Source: Endotrypanum monterogeii
Lineage: Eukaryota; Euglenozoa; Kinetoplastea; Trypanosomatida; Trypanosomatidae
Direction: 5' to 3'
Assembly: GCA_000333855.2 (NCBI GenBank)
Contig: CM007314.1
Span: forward strand, 1,287,850 to 1,351,849
Length of the DNA stretch: 64,000 nt
A program made the position numbers and the translations under genes. Positions 1 to 10,945 of this stretch are shown here, one piece after another. Below the pieces are notes generated by a model. It had not been told where the DNA came from. It ran no database searches and saw nothing but the letters and a program-made list of their open reading frames with translations. Positions within the stretch are counted from its first letter, which is position 1. Each line of letters starts with the position of its first letter.

Positions 1-35
<35 letters not shown>
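1..35. repeat. (TA)n microsatellite at window edge
   Basis: A perfect TA alternation of 35 bases begins at the first base, so the tract may extend beyond the window. Confidence 0.95.
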
Positions 36-37
<2 letters not shown>

Positions 38-1583
38 GTAGTGGGTGCCCCAGGCGTCGTCATTTTTTCCTTCTTTTCGCCCACGGTATATTCCCTAGCT
101 TTCAGATGTTGCACTGATACGATGCAATCGAGAGGCATCGTCAATAGATATGTTGGCCGGCCATAGCGGGTGGGCAGGGGTGTGTACACCATTGAAGAGG
201 TAAATTATTAGACACATATTGCAGCTGTCATGGTGGCGTCGCTCCAGGAGGGGATCGTCGCTTTCGAGACACTCCTCGCTTTCACCGTGGGCGTAGTGGG
301 CGTTTGGCGGCCTCAAGACAGCGTCGCAGAGGTGTAGCGGACACGTCCGTGTGTTGCCTCTTGTCTTGAAAAAAAAAAGAAAATTCCTTCCTGTGGTGCT
401 TTCTCAACGGCACGGTACTGCGTGTTGCTCCTCCTCGAAGAACATGCTGCAGCTGCGCCGTTTCATCTCCCAGTGTCGGTGGCTTGGTGCTTTTCATGTC
501 GCTGTCATCGCAGGTCACTGCGGAGTAGGGATGAAGAGTGATGCACTCGTGGCGCCACATCCTACGAGGCGAAGGGTGTCGTCACGGGGTTTAGCTATAG
601 CACTTGCGAAAACGTAATACATCCGCGCAAACCGTGGTGCCGATGATTGCGGTGCAAGGAGGAGACTGGAGTCGAAGCTGCTGTGGTTGTGGTGGGGGAA
701 GAATCGCCTCGACGGACATTCAACTGTTTACTTGTGTGTGTGTCTGTGAGGAGGGGTGAGATGGACGGGAGGGGGGCCTCTTCGCTGCCGCTAATGTGGA
801 AAAAAAAAGACATCACGGGTTAGTCACTTGGGTGGTTGCTTCGCCTTTTCTCACCCACTCTTCGACGTTTCGTCGCTGTGTTTTTTTTTTTTTCGTTTTA
901 CTGTTTCGCGGGCAGAAGCAAATATAAAAAAAGGGGTGATGCGTGCCCGACGCGAGCACACGTGTGTGCATGGAGAGATACTGGGGCACAGTGCATGTGG
1001 GAGGTAAGCCTACCAGGTGAAGATCATTCCGAGCACACGGTGTTCCCTTCTTGTGAAGAAATATATCTACCTGCAAGGAATCATTCCTTCGGCGCATGCT
1101 TCACCGACTCACCAGAGCGCCCGAGTATGCCTCTTTTCTCCGTCGAGCGGCTGTGCAGCGTTCCCGTACAGATCATCTATCTCTTGTCTTTCACTGATTG
1201 AAGCAAAATGTCATCAAGTCAGAGAGTGGCACCACGCCGCCAGTTTTCATTCAAGTCTGTTCCGGGAAGCGCATGCACGCGGCACATGAAGCTCAGGTCG
1301 AGGTCTGTGTGCGTGTGACCAGGAGCACTTCCTATGCGGGATTCACTCGCCTTTTTATCGCTTCTTCACTTTTTTCCCTTCTCACCCCTTCTCACCCCCT
1401 CCCCCAATCGCGTATTCTTCTCGCATGACTTCAGCCATCTTGGGTTAAATCTTTTCCACCTTTGTCAACCACACGATTGTACATAGAGGAAAAAAGGCCT
1501 CATTCCCTTCTTCTCATTTTTTTCTCTAATTATTATTATTATTATTATTATCGCGTTCTTACCTGAGCGTCCAGACATCGAAA
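1..1583. other. Intergenic spacer upstream of MORN1
   Basis: No credible gene is seen on either strand. The stretch opens with a TA microsatellite (1-35) and contains short T- and A-homopolymers, for example near 366-380 and 880-895. An ATT trinucleotide run of about 24 bases lies at 1528-1551. The last 100 bases carry a pyrimidine-rich stretch (about 1497-1522) and AG dinucleotides at 1566-1567 and 1573-1574 that could serve as spliced-leader acceptors for the following gene. Open frames here are interrupted by homopolymers and look like chance. Confidence 0.7.
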
Positions 1584-2660
1584 ATGTTGTACACAGGTGA
1601 GATAGAGAATGGCCAGATGCACGGGCAGGGTTGCCTTGTTTACCCAAACAAAGAAAAATATGAAGGCGAATGGGTCTACGGCAAACGCCACGGCCGCGGT
1701 GTCTACACATATGCGGATGGCAGCAAGTACGATGGAGAGTGGGTGGAGGACAAGGTGCATGGCAAGGGCACATGCTATTATGCCAGTGGCAACCGCTACA
1801 CTGGTGACTGGTCGTTCGGTCGTATCAACGGCCGCGGTACTCTTGAGTATGCTGACGGTGACCGATACGATGGGGAATGGAAGGATGGCCGCATGCATGG
1901 GAAGGGGATGTATTTCTATTCTAATGGTGATCGCTACGAGGGCGAGTGGAGGGATGATAGGCGTCACGGAAAGGGCACAGTGACGTACGCCGGCCCCGAT
2001 GGTACCGTGTCGGAGAAGTTTGAGGGTGATTGGGTCGAGGGGCGCATGCAGGGCTGGGGCAAGTACTACTACGCTGATGGCGGTGTTTATGAGGGAGAGT
2101 GGCAGGACGGCAAGATGCATGGAAAGGGTACGTACATATTCCCGAACGGCAACAAGTACGAGGGTGAGTGGATCGACGACGTAAAGCAGGGCTATGGTGT
2201 GCTGACCTATGTCAACGGCGAGCGCTACGAGGGCTACTGGTTAGACGACAAGGCGCACGGCACTGGCACTCTCACCTACCTTCAGGGTGATCGCTACACA
2301 GGTGAGTGGTATCAGGGCAAAAAACACGGTCGCGGTACTCTGGCGTATAGCAACAAGGATACATACGAGGGTGACTGGCGAAATGACAGCGCAACCGGCC
2401 ACGGCGTGCTTGAGTACGCGAATGGGTGCCGCTATGAGGGTGACTGGCTGGATGATAGACGCCACGGCGAGGGCCAGCTGCTGCTCCCAGACGGCTCAAG
2501 CTACGAGGGTGGGTGGGTGAAGGGCAAAAAAGAGGGCCGTGCCCGCATCATTCTCAAGTGTGGAGCTGTCTTTGTGGGCAACTGGAAGGACAACCGTATC
2601 GTCGGACAAGGCGAGTTTTACCTTTCCGAGAACTGTGACCTCAGCAATCCCGACTACTAG
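1584..2660 (+). CDS. MORN1: MORN-repeat protein, MORN1 orthologue
   Basis: The 358-residue product is almost entirely MORN repeats. I count 15 consecutive units of about 23 residues, each with the Y-x-G-x-W core followed by a G-x-G segment. The unit near residues 130-155 is lengthened by a few residues and the last two are diverged. T. brucei MORN1 is also 358 residues with 15 repeats. It is a structural component of the hook/bilobe structure next to the flagellar pocket collar and flagellum attachment zone, and is needed for entry of large cargo into the pocket. The match in length and repeat number makes orthology very likely. There is no signal peptide or membrane segment, so a cytoskeletal location is expected. 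The ATG is the first after candidate acceptors at 1566-1567 and 1573-1574, giving a very short 5' UTR. The neighbouring BAR-like protein may also act at membranes, which is inference. Confidence 0.95.
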   Translation: MLYTGEIENGQMHGQGCLVYPNKEKYEGEWVYGKRHGRGVYTYADGSKYDGEWVEDKVHGKGTCYYASGNRYTGDWSFGRINGRGTLEYADGDRYDGEWKDGRMHGKGMYFYSNGDRYEGEWRDDRRHGKGTVTYAGPDGTVSEKFEGDWVEGRMQGWGKYYYADGGVYEGEWQDGKMHGKGTYIFPNGNKYEGEWIDDVKQGYGVLTYVNGERYEGYWLDDKAHGTGTLTYLQGDRYTGEWYQGKKHGRGTLAYSNKDTYEGDWRNDSATGHGVLEYANGCRYEGDWLDDRRHGEGQLLLPDGSSYEGGWVKGKKEGRARIILKCGAVFVGNWKDNRIVGQGEFYLSENCDLSNPDY

Positions 2661-5144
2661 AGCGGTCGCACCCGGCTACTGTTTTGGGGAACTCGTCTCC
2701 GCCTTTTCCCCTTGTCACACTGTGCCGTTGGTGGCACATCTTCTTTTTTTCTCATTCCCACGCTCTTGTCAGTTTTCACTTGTAGATGTACATGCGCCAT
2801 GAGCGCACCTTTGCACCTGCTTCTGCCCCTCTTCTCCCACCCTCATTCCTTATGTTTCTAGTGGGGTGTAGTCGTGACGGGAAAGGGGCATGACGCGCCG
2901 TGGCACTCATCATCTACCTTTCACTTGTTTCTAGAGGTTGACGATTGTGTAAGGGTCAATTGGCGCACGCCCGTGTGTGGCTGTCTTACCTCTGCGTCAT
3001 GCAGTGACGTTTTTTTTTTTTTTGGGCTTGGCCTTGTTGCCGTTTACTTTGCGGTGTATGCACTGACGTACACGCTTCTAGATCTCTTTTTTTTTTTTGT
3101 TTGCTGCGTGTGGGTCATGTGGTGGCTTCGACTGGATGTTTGTGTAAACGACCGTGTGCGTTCATCTGTGTCTGTCTTATGTCATAGAGCAGGTGTGCAA
3201 AAGGGAGCAACGAGCGTGAGATGCTGAGAGGGGAGGGGGGAGGGGGGAGACAGGACGGCTCATGTCTGGAGACTCATTAAGCTTCTACTTATCCCCCCCT
3301 TTTTCCGATCATTTACTCGTCACTGTTATCTTCTTGCGGTCGCAGTGCGCCGCTCATATGGGTGTGTATGTATGTGTCTGTGCGTGTATCTTCTTTGTGT
3401 GTTTGCATCGCGGTGTCTGCGGTTGCTGTTGCTGGCGGTATCGTACCCATTTCCCCCCGCTTTTTTTCCCCCAATTTTTTCCCTTTAAAAAATACATCTC
3501 TTTTCATGTATACGGCGGTTTTAGAGAGGGGTGTCGGCTGGTGTTCCACGAGTGTAGGTGTCTTGATGTCTGTGGTATTTCTTGGCAAACACCAGATACG
3601 CGTTGGATCCGTAGCATGTTGGCCACTGTCTACATGTTGTTATCTATTCATTTTGCACCTCTCATTGATTTCCGTTCTCTCACTCACCATCACTTTCCTT
3701 TAGTTGACCCTTTTTTTGATGTGACGACTTCTTCCATATTTTATGCTGTTATGAAGGAGAAAAAGAGGAATCAAAAAAAAAAAGAGTAAGCAAAATGCAT
3801 CTCCCACGGTACCCTGCTCTCAAGTATGTCCAGAACACGGCTTTGGCTTACATACGTGCTACGTCTCTGACGCGCACGTAGGCAGGTGCAAAGAGAGGGA
3901 TGAACACACCTTTGTGCATCTGTGCGAGGAGATGCGTCGTTGACATCCGCGGTGGCTGTGATTATCGCTGTAATCACTGTTCCTTCTATCTTTTTCTTTG
4001 TTTTTTTATTCTTGATTTACTTCTCTGTGATGTCTTTTTACGTTGTCGATTGCGGACTGGGTGGTGAGGGTGAGCATATGAGATATGTAAAACCGATAAC
4101 TTGGATAACACCTAGCGGTGTTCGAACCAGGTGGAGCCCTCTAGAAAAAAGAGAATTTTTTTTTCATTCGCACACACGCACACACGAATGGATGGATGAC
4201 TGCCATGAAAATGAATAGATATATTGCACAAACTTGACAGAATTGCAGAAGAGAGAGATGCGGTGCTTCGGTGTAACGCTGGGGGGTAGGGCCCGGGAAG
4301 TGGTGGTGGTAGTGGTGTAGACATAGAGGAGGCCAATTCTACGGGGGTGAAGAGGGTAGGGTTTAGGGAGGGCACTCCGGCCACCGGTCTCCACTGTTCC
4401 ACCTTTCGCTGTCATTCATCTTTGGTCGTGCCCACCGCGGTTTCTCTCGCATCAACACGAATGCCGTGCTGCAAGACGTTTCTGTGTACGCATGGAGCAA
4501 GCCGCACAGCGATACGGAAAATGCGTTTTTCCCCTCCGAAAAAGTCTTTTCTTCCACTCTTCCGTGTGCACCGCCATATTCCTCTTTAAAAAAAAAAAAT
4601 CTCTCATTCTTTTCCTTTTATATTCTCATTCTTGTATTCTTCGCTTTCTTTGTGGACACAAACGCATCTACACCTTCGTATCGGACGAGTGTTCCGCAAG
4701 GAGCTTGTTCACAGACATACCCTCGCTCACGTGTAAAACCCAACCTAGGGCTTTCATTGACACCAATATTCATCTAATGCAGAACTGGTTTCGACTCTCT
4801 TTCTTTTCTTATAATCATTAAAAAAGACGAAGAAATATAGAAAACAAAAGAAACGACACTTGGAGACGCACCTCGTATTATTTTTATTATTAGCAAGCGT
4901 TTTGTGTCGCTCCTTCATTTTGCTTTCAATTTTTCATCTCCGCGTGTGCGCACGTGCTGTCCTCTGCGAGGTGACTTTCCTTTACTTAAAACCAAAATAA
5001 AAAAGCACCGGCGCGCTGCCCAGAGGTTAGGAGGCAAGGACAGGGCTTCGGCATTATTTGCTCTACCTTTCTCACACTCACAGGCAAAGAGGTTTCTCTA
5101 TTTCCCCCTTTTCTTCTCACTGCGCCGTCGTACACAGCACAGTA
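2661..5144. other. Intergenic spacer, MORN1 to BAR-like gene
   Basis: This stretch holds no gene I can support. It contains several T-tracts of 9-14 bases, a G-rich block at 3230-3247 with runs of four, six and six Gs that could fold as a quadruplex, and a purine/pyrimidine-skewed 3' UTR-like composition. The final part (about 5061-5135) is pyrimidine-rich and leads to AG sites at 5082-5083 and 5136-5137. Confidence 0.7.
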
Positions 5145-6263
5145 ATGGAGGCCCTAAAGGGATTCGCTCGCCGAACCACGCAGAGCCTCCGTGACATGGT
5201 CTCTCGGTCGGAGATGTCACCTGAGGAGATACGCCTTCTTGAGGTCATGGTGAAGGTGCGTGCGATGGAGACAAAGGGCGAGGTGATTTGCGAAAAGGTT
5301 ATCCGAGCTGCACAGCTCATGGGGGAGCTCGGCACAACGTTGCGGGAGATCGGTGAGGAGTACAAAGACGTGCCAGATTTGCCGAAGGAGAGCCGTGATC
5401 TTGCCGCCGATGTCGTAGAGGTTGGTGTGAAGCTTCTGGAAACCTCTCAGGAACACCAGAAGGGTCTCAAGGATAACGGGTTTGAGTTACTGCGCAACTT
5501 CTCCAAACAGTGTGCACAGCTCCGTGAGGTCGAGGAGGCGCGACGGCACCACCAGCTCGAGTATGAATTCTTCAAAACAAAAGTGCAAAATCTCCGCTCG
5601 TCGCCACAAAAGGACTTCACTCGTTTGCCGCGAAACGAACAGATCTTAGAGAATTGGCGTGTGGAGCTGTGGCGGGCAACAGAGCATAGTAAGGCGATGT
5701 GCTCCCAACTTTTTGTCTCTGGTCGCCAAGCGATTGATAGAAGCGTCCTCACCACAATTCAGGTGCTCCACAGCTTTGTGGAGATCGCCTCCACAGGTTT
5801 CTCACAAACTTTTCAGGGAGTGCGCCTCCCTACTTACTCGAATACGCCGATTCTGCCTCCAGCGGCGTTGCCGCCGCCGCCGGCATCGAGTAGCAGATCA
5901 GCAGCTGTCACCGGATACAACGCATCGGGTGTGTCTCCTCTGTTTGTCGGAGGTGGGCCGGCTCCTGGTGGGGTGGCAACTTCTACCATCACAACGAGCA
6001 CACCATGTCCCCAATTTCCTTCATCGGGAGCTTCTTACGCCACGGCCCCACCAGCTTGGTCAGCCGGCGTCTCAGGTTTAGTTGCAGCACCACCGTCGGC
6101 GTCGCTTGTTTCTGAGGTTGGCGCTACGTACGGAGGCACACCCTCGTATGCCATCATATCAGGAGTTGTGGAGGGTGGCACTTCCGGTTCCCGATCGCCA
6201 GCTCTCACTCCTTCCCCACCAGCGACCAATGGATCCACTATGTATCAGCCACCAGTTGTGTAG
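5145..6263 (+). CDS. BAR-domain-like protein with proline/serine-rich tail
   Basis: The 372-residue product has two halves. Residues about 20-235 are a charged, strongly helical segment with heptad-like spacing. Its length and pattern fit a BAR/amphiphysin-type module: an amphipathic N-terminal start (a phenylalanine and several basic residues within the first 15), then three long helices, with lysines and arginines where a curved dimer would contact lipid. Residues about 240-372 are low complexity, rich in Pro, Ser, Thr, Gly and Ala, without an SH3 domain. BAR proteins sense or create membrane curvature, usually in endocytosis, and trypanosomatids carry out endocytosis only at the flagellar pocket. 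The ATG is the first after AG 5082-5083. If AG 5136-5137 is used instead, the 5' UTR is only about 7 bases. The BAR assignment is from pattern, not from a computed profile. Confidence 0.7.
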   Translation: MEALKGFARRTTQSLRDMVSRSEMSPEEIRLLEVMVKVRAMETKGEVICEKVIRAAQLMGELGTTLREIGEEYKDVPDLPKESRDLAADVVEVGVKLLETSQEHQKGLKDNGFELLRNFSKQCAQLREVEEARRHHQLEYEFFKTKVQNLRSSPQKDFTRLPRNEQILENWRVELWRATEHSKAMCSQLFVSGRQAIDRSVLTTIQVLHSFVEIASTGFSQTFQGVRLPTYSNTPILPPAALPPPPASSSRSAAVTGYNASGVSPLFVGGGPAPGGVATSTITTSTPCPQFPSSGASYATAPPAWSAGVSGLVAAPPSASLVSEVGATYGGTPSYAIISGVVEGGTSGSRSPALTPSPPATNGSTMYQPPVV

Positions 6264-6317
6264 CGACGTGTACATGTACGCTGTCGTCGTGTAGTGCGCC
6301 ATAGTTTTGGCGTTGAC

Positions 6318-6323
6318 GTGTGT

Positions 6324-6354
<31 letters not shown>
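6318..6354. repeat. (GT)n microsatellite
   Basis: GT/TG alternation of 37 bases with one interruption, starting 55 bases after the stop codon of the BAR-like gene and therefore within its 3' UTR. Confidence 0.95.
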
Positions 6355-7281
6355 GTGTCTAGATAGTACTTGTAGAGGATGGCAATGAACGAGGTGGTCC
6401 ACCAGCGTCGCGACACTACCCATCACTATGCTGGGGTGCGTTTTATGCCCCCTTTCCGCCCCCCCCCTCACCATAGCACACTGCTCGTTTATTTTCGCTG
6501 AAGATCCATGTCCTTGTCGTTGGTCCTCTTGTCGATGTTTTTTGTCTCCCTTTTCCCGCTGCCTTTGCGGCTGTCCAGGCCTCATCTGCCTTTCTCGGCG
6601 CATCTCGGTGAGTGAGTCCCAGCTAGTATGCGCCGGGGTAGTTTTTTTTTTTTTTACCCTTGCTCCTGGAGTTTCTCCACTGCGGCTGCTTGACACACAA
6701 GATGCAAAAATCGTTTCTTTTCTTTTTTATCTTAGCTCTCTCTCTGTGAGCCCCAGGTGTATGTGTGTGTGTGGGTGGGGGAGAGTTGCGGGGCCGGCGT
6801 CTTCGTGGCTGCTATGCTTGGGGTGTGTTCAGTCAGCATTACAGTTTTCAGTGACAACGTGCGTTGGCTGACGCCCCACAGAATGGAACTTAGTGGCCAT
6901 TCGAGGGGGCAACGGAAAAAGAGGAGTGCGAATGTGTGGTGGCGGTCTGTGCTGCTCTTTTTTTCCCCGAAGGATCCTCGCTGAATCCGTCACGGACACC
7001 ACTCCGTCGTTTTTTCGCCCACACTCACATGTGCCCCTCACTTGCATTCCTATATAACGTTTCTCCCACCACGCGACAGGAAACAATTACGATGAACGCT
7101 TTCTCAGACTTGACTTTAGGACGACATGTACCTGTGTGTGCGCGTGTGTGTATGAGGGACCACAGCTCCAACTAGAAAGAGCAGGCTAGCCTCTGTTTTT
7201 TTTTTTTTCTGTGGTCAAGGAAAACGAGAATTTGACAACCCGACTAGCTCTTTCCTCGCTTCGTTTTTTTTTTTTTACCCC

Positions 7282-7327
7282 TTGCTCCCCTGCCCCCTGC
7301 TCCCCTGCCCCCTGCCCCCTGCCCCTG
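7282..7327. repeat. C-rich minisatellite
   Basis: Imperfect tandem copies of a 7-8 base unit of the form CCCCTGC/CCCCTGCT, directly following a T-tract of about 12 bases. On the minus strand the repeat has regularly spaced G runs. Confidence 0.85.
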
Positions 7328-8120
7328 TCTTCGCCCTCTTCTGTTCTTGGTGTAATCCGTTGCTCACAAAGCAGTTTTTGACAAAGATAACGGCACATAA
7401 AAGCACGTGGTGGCGAACCGAAAAAGGGGGTGGGGTGGAGGAGAGGGGCGCCATTGAAAAGTGTCACCGGCTGCTGTTTTTTTTATATTGTGCGTGTCGC
7501 CCATTACTTCACTAACGCTGTCGTCATCTTCAAGCTTAGCTGTACCACACCTTCAAGAATACATAACCCCCTCCCCCCCCCCCTGCGCGCGCGTGTGTGT
7601 GTGCGGTCGTGTGCCTCAGGGAATCCGTCTGTTCTCATGTTTCTCATCCATGGCGTATATTTCAGCTGCTCGCTTCCCCCGTTGCAGATGACAAATACTT
7701 TCGCCTCGTTCTATTTTCCTTTTGATGCGAACTTTTCTTCCCTTCTCTCGCTATCCTCATTTATATATTTGATGCGTACTCATCATCTCCCCGCCTGTGC
7801 GTCTCCTATTGAGTGCTCATCACCGCGTATGCGTCTCTGCTTCTCGCGCCACTACATCGAAGTCGTCACCGTCCACACCTATACCCGATCCTGTAGCACC
7901 CCGCTCCTGCACCAGAGGCCTGTAAGCATCGTTAGAGATCTTCCTGCTCTTCACTCCCCACTCCCCTTTTAGACGCACACCATTTAATTTTTTAAATCCC
8001 TTCCACGTCCTCCGTTTTTTTATCCTACAGTTGCCGTGCGCTCACGTGTGTGTGTGCAAGTGGGTCTTAGCCTTTTCGCTACCTCTTGCTTGTTAGCCCC
8101 CTCCCCCCTCCCCCCCTCCT

Positions 8121-8123
<3 letters not shown>

Positions 8124-8154
<31 letters not shown>
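8124..8154. repeat. (CA)n microsatellite
   Basis: Perfect CA alternation of about 31 bases in the spacer upstream of the GWG-repeat gene. Confidence 0.95.
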
Positions 8155-8157
<3 letters not shown>

Positions 8158-8523
8158 TGGCTGCCTCTCTTCCAACTGTGTTTGAGCATATCTTACATTT
8201 TTTTTTCTTTTCTTCTCACCCCCCACTCCTCATGCAACTTCGTCACTTGACATTCACAGCTCGCATTATATATTTTTAGACGGACCAACCGGTCAGCAGG
8301 GCTGTTTCACCTCTTTTCTGAGTGTTTTTTTTTGATTCGTGCGTTGCTAGTGTATTTCCTATCGTGCATCCTTCTCCCGGGAAATAATAGAAAAAAAACA
8401 CTTCCTTCCCCTGCAGGGACCTGCACGTGAACCACGCGCTTCATATATATATATATTTTCACTTTCACATCACTCGCTCGCAAGCCTTTTAGATATCTGC
8501 GCACCCGCCCCGAGAAAGGAACG

Positions 8524-8541
8524 TTTTTTTTTCTCGCACAG
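8524..8541 (+). promoter_or_regulatory. Predicted trans-splice acceptor for GWG-repeat gene
   Basis: A run of Ts and Cs (8524-8536) is followed by CACAG, with AG at 8540-8541. The first ATG downstream is the chosen start at 8591, giving a 5' UTR of about 49 bases. This follows the usual kinetoplastid rule that spliced leader is added at the first AG after a polypyrimidine tract. Confidence 0.6.
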
Positions 8542-8590
8542 CAGGAATATTGAGCTGATTGCCCACCGCGTGTGACGCGTGGGGTTGCAA

Positions 8591-9910
8591 ATGGAAAACG
8601 CAGTGGCATCGTCAGGGGTTGTTGCTCCTGTGCCGCTCTTCGCCACCGTCACATTTTTGGGTGAGGAAAACCGAAACGGGAGCACATTTAGGGTCCCTAT
8701 TAGCGCTTCCACGACGGTGCGTCGGCTCGCTAAGGATGCGTTGCAGCGCCTTGTGCTGTCGCGACGAAATTCGACTGGCTGCAGAGAGGGGCCTGCTTTT
8801 GTAGTGAAAGAGGTGTTCGTCGGAGGCACTGGTGCGCAACCTAAGGCGGAGGTATTCGCACAGGATTGCGTCATGCAGGTTGTCTCGATCAAGGAAGAGG
8901 TCGTGTATATGAGTATCAAAGGAATCGGCACGTCTGCGTCGTCACCGCAGCACACCTCTCTCCAGCGAGAGTCGAGGCAATCGTGTGAGTCGTCCGCAGC
9001 AGGCTGTATCATCGCTGCTTTTAGCGATCACAGTGCCCAACCGACCACCATCGCCGTGGTTCCATCACTTCCTGAAGAGGCCGTCTCGTCGAGACATGCT
9101 ACCGTACCAGCGACCATGATCGATGACTCTGCATCGGAGACGACTGCGCTGCTACCCGCTGCCACAAAGCCCTCGGAGGAGCGTACGGAGGTTCAGGGGT
9201 TCAGAGGCGGCAAATCCACCGCACTAAAAGCCTCGGTGATGACCGACGAGCCGGCACCAAATGCTGAGTTGCGGGAGAATCGGCAGGGATGGGGTTCCGA
9301 GGCTTACGGCTTGCTTACTCCCAGCTACGTATCGATTCCTGGCAAGCGTCCACGAGCGGCCAAACCCCCCAAAAATACACAAGTGCCGGGGGATAAGTCG
9401 AGGAAAACAGAAATGAGATCCCACGCTGCTGCGGGGTATCACGAGGACGAGGAGTTTTTACCTTGTGGTAAGTCGACTGTTGAAGACAAGCGTCTCGGGT
9501 GGGGCCCCGAAGCGTCGAAGCACTTCCCCGACAACTTCGTCAGCTCCCCAGAGAGGCTGGTCCGTCACCAGCGTGGGCAGAAGCAAGGTGTAAGCACATC
9601 CGCAAGGAACAAAAAATCAGCACCACCTACTGCATTGACCAACCCTGTACCCAAGGAACCAGTGTCCCGTGTGCTTCAGTACCCAACGGCTGAGGCTAAG
9701 GAGGGCCGCAACACTGTGGGACACGCCGTGGAGGATGCCATTGTTGTCGATGAGGCCCTCCCCCCGGTGGAGCTTCCAAAGGGGTGGGGTAGGGAATCGC
9801 TCAGGTTCTTCGACCCGAACACCTACTGCGACGACCCGGCGAAGGCTCGCTTACTTCCCAACATGGATTACTCGCGTTCGCGGCGCGAACGCCATTTTCC
9901 CAACCTGTAG
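8591..9910 (+). CDS. GWG-repeat protein with possible ubiquitin-like N-terminal domain
   Basis: I do not recognise this 439-residue protein from a named family. Residues about 14-105 look like a compact alpha/beta domain. The order is a strand with a charged turn, a strand with F-x-V-P, a 'TTVRRL' helix start, then 'VKEVFVGG' and a last strand near 'CVMQVVSIKEE'. This order resembles the ubiquitin-like head of the flagellar-pocket protein BILBO1, a comparison I make by eye only. The middle (about 106-225) is low complexity and Ser/Ala-rich. Three copies of a GWG motif follow, at residues 233-235, 303-305 and 398-400. Each copy continues with an acidic residue, then F/L and P, and is separated by basic, disordered-looking linkers. 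The last copy nearly abuts the C-terminus, which ends in Arg-rich residues plus F-P-N-L. No membrane segment is seen. The start is the first ATG after AG 8540-8541. Confidence 0.75.
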   Translation: MENAVASSGVVAPVPLFATVTFLGEENRNGSTFRVPISASTTVRRLAKDALQRLVLSRRNSTGCREGPAFVVKEVFVGGTGAQPKAEVFAQDCVMQVVSIKEEVVYMSIKGIGTSASSPQHTSLQRESRQSCESSAAGCIIAAFSDHSAQPTTIAVVPSLPEEAVSSRHATVPATMIDDSASETTALLPAATKPSEERTEVQGFRGGKSTALKASVMTDEPAPNAELRENRQGWGSEAYGLLTPSYVSIPGKRPRAAKPPKNTQVPGDKSRKTEMRSHAAAGYHEDEEFLPCGKSTVEDKRLGWGPEASKHFPDNFVSSPERLVRHQRGQKQGVSTSARNKKSAPPTALTNPVPKEPVSRVLQYPTAEAKEGRNTVGHAVEDAIVVDEALPPVELPKGWGRESLRFFDPNTYCDDPAKARLLPNMDYSRSRRERHFPNL

Positions 9911-10945
9911 TTTCCAAAACAACAACAACAACAAAAACCTTACAGTAGCGCAGGCAAGACAGGAGGAGGAGGAGTGGAGGGGAGCGTATGTGCGAATAGG
10001 TACGTCTAAGGTTTGCCTGGTTCTCCATTCGTTTCGTGATGACACACTCGCAGTAGAAAAAAAAAACTGTTCTGCCTTTTCACTTAAATATTTCTAGATT
10101 TTTTCCCCTTTCTGTGTATATGTGTATCTAACACCTGTTTCCCAGAGACTACATGGTGTGAGTGCACCCAACAATTAACCTGTATGCGAACATGCGCTCT
10201 TGTACGGGCGAGCGGCTTCATCCTTACCCCCTTAGGGGGGGTGGGTGGGTGTGACCTGGAGGGCTTCTCCATGTTAGCGTTGGGGTGAGCCACCGACGGA
10301 CTGTCGCTGCCGCCCATCTTGTTGGTTTCTCTCGTCCTTCTTGAGTGACTGCAGCGAGTGGAGGTCCAAGGACACGGTCATGTGACAGGGTCCTCACAAT
10401 GGGGGCAGGGGTGGGGGGCGTGTGTGCGTGTGGGTGTTTCGAAGGCTGTTGGCGCTTACAAGGGTAGACACTGATTTCGCGATGTTCGGAAAGGGGGATG
10501 GGTGGGTGTGCGCAGGAGGCGGCTGGTGGCTGGAACGCCGTTCCCACCTTTTTCATGACTAGCGAAGTGGTCTTACCTCTGTTCTCGTTGCTACCGGGAG
10601 CGCACGCAATGTCGACTCTCCGCCCTTTCACGCATCGTTGGAGCCATTTGCCCGTATCCTTTTTCCTTCTTGTGATGCCGCGTTTTCACATACCTCTATT
10701 TTATTTTTTTCCCCCGGGCCCTTCGTGTTTCCGAGACCGTCTGCTCCCCACCCCTCGTGAAGGCAAGCCACACCCTGTTTCACTGCCTTTACCCACTCAA
10801 TGCGTATTTAGTTTTCTCTGCCGACCAACGTTCCCCCTTTTTTTCACCTCCCCCCTTTTTTCACCCCCCCATACACACGAGTATTTACAACGTTCTTTGA
10901 GCTAGGAGTAACCGCACTTGCCCGCCTCCCCCCTCCCACAAGAAG
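9911..10945. other. Intergenic spacer, GWG-repeat gene to RPL9
   Basis: No gene is seen. After a short CAA-rich stretch and T/A homopolymers, the second half becomes strongly pyrimidine-rich (about 10660-10870), ending with the probable acceptor for RPL9. Confidence 0.7.
10820..10881 (+). promoter_or_regulatory. Predicted trans-splice acceptor for RPL9
   Basis: A long C/T-rich tract (about 10827-10870) is followed by the first AG at 10880-10881. The downstream leader of about 64 bases has no ATG before the L9 start at 10946. Confidence 0.65.

Larger units (their letters stand above)
6264..8590. other. Intergenic spacer, BAR-like gene to GWG-repeat gene
   Basis: No credible gene is seen. It contains a GT microsatellite just after the stop codon, a C-rich minisatellite at about 7282-7327, a CA microsatellite at 8124-8154, and many T-tracts of 9-13 bases. 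The polypyrimidine tract at about 8524-8536 followed by AG at 8540-8541 is the likely spliced-leader acceptor for the next gene. Confidence 0.7.

Noticed and set aside
1548..2120. 190-codon frame on the minus strand
   Set aside because: It lies opposite the MORN repeats and is kept open only by their codon pattern.
4090..4140. TTCGAAC-centred sequence resembling a tRNA T-loop
   Set aside because: The flanking stems do not pair as a T-arm on either strand, and no acceptor, D- or anticodon stem can be built around it.
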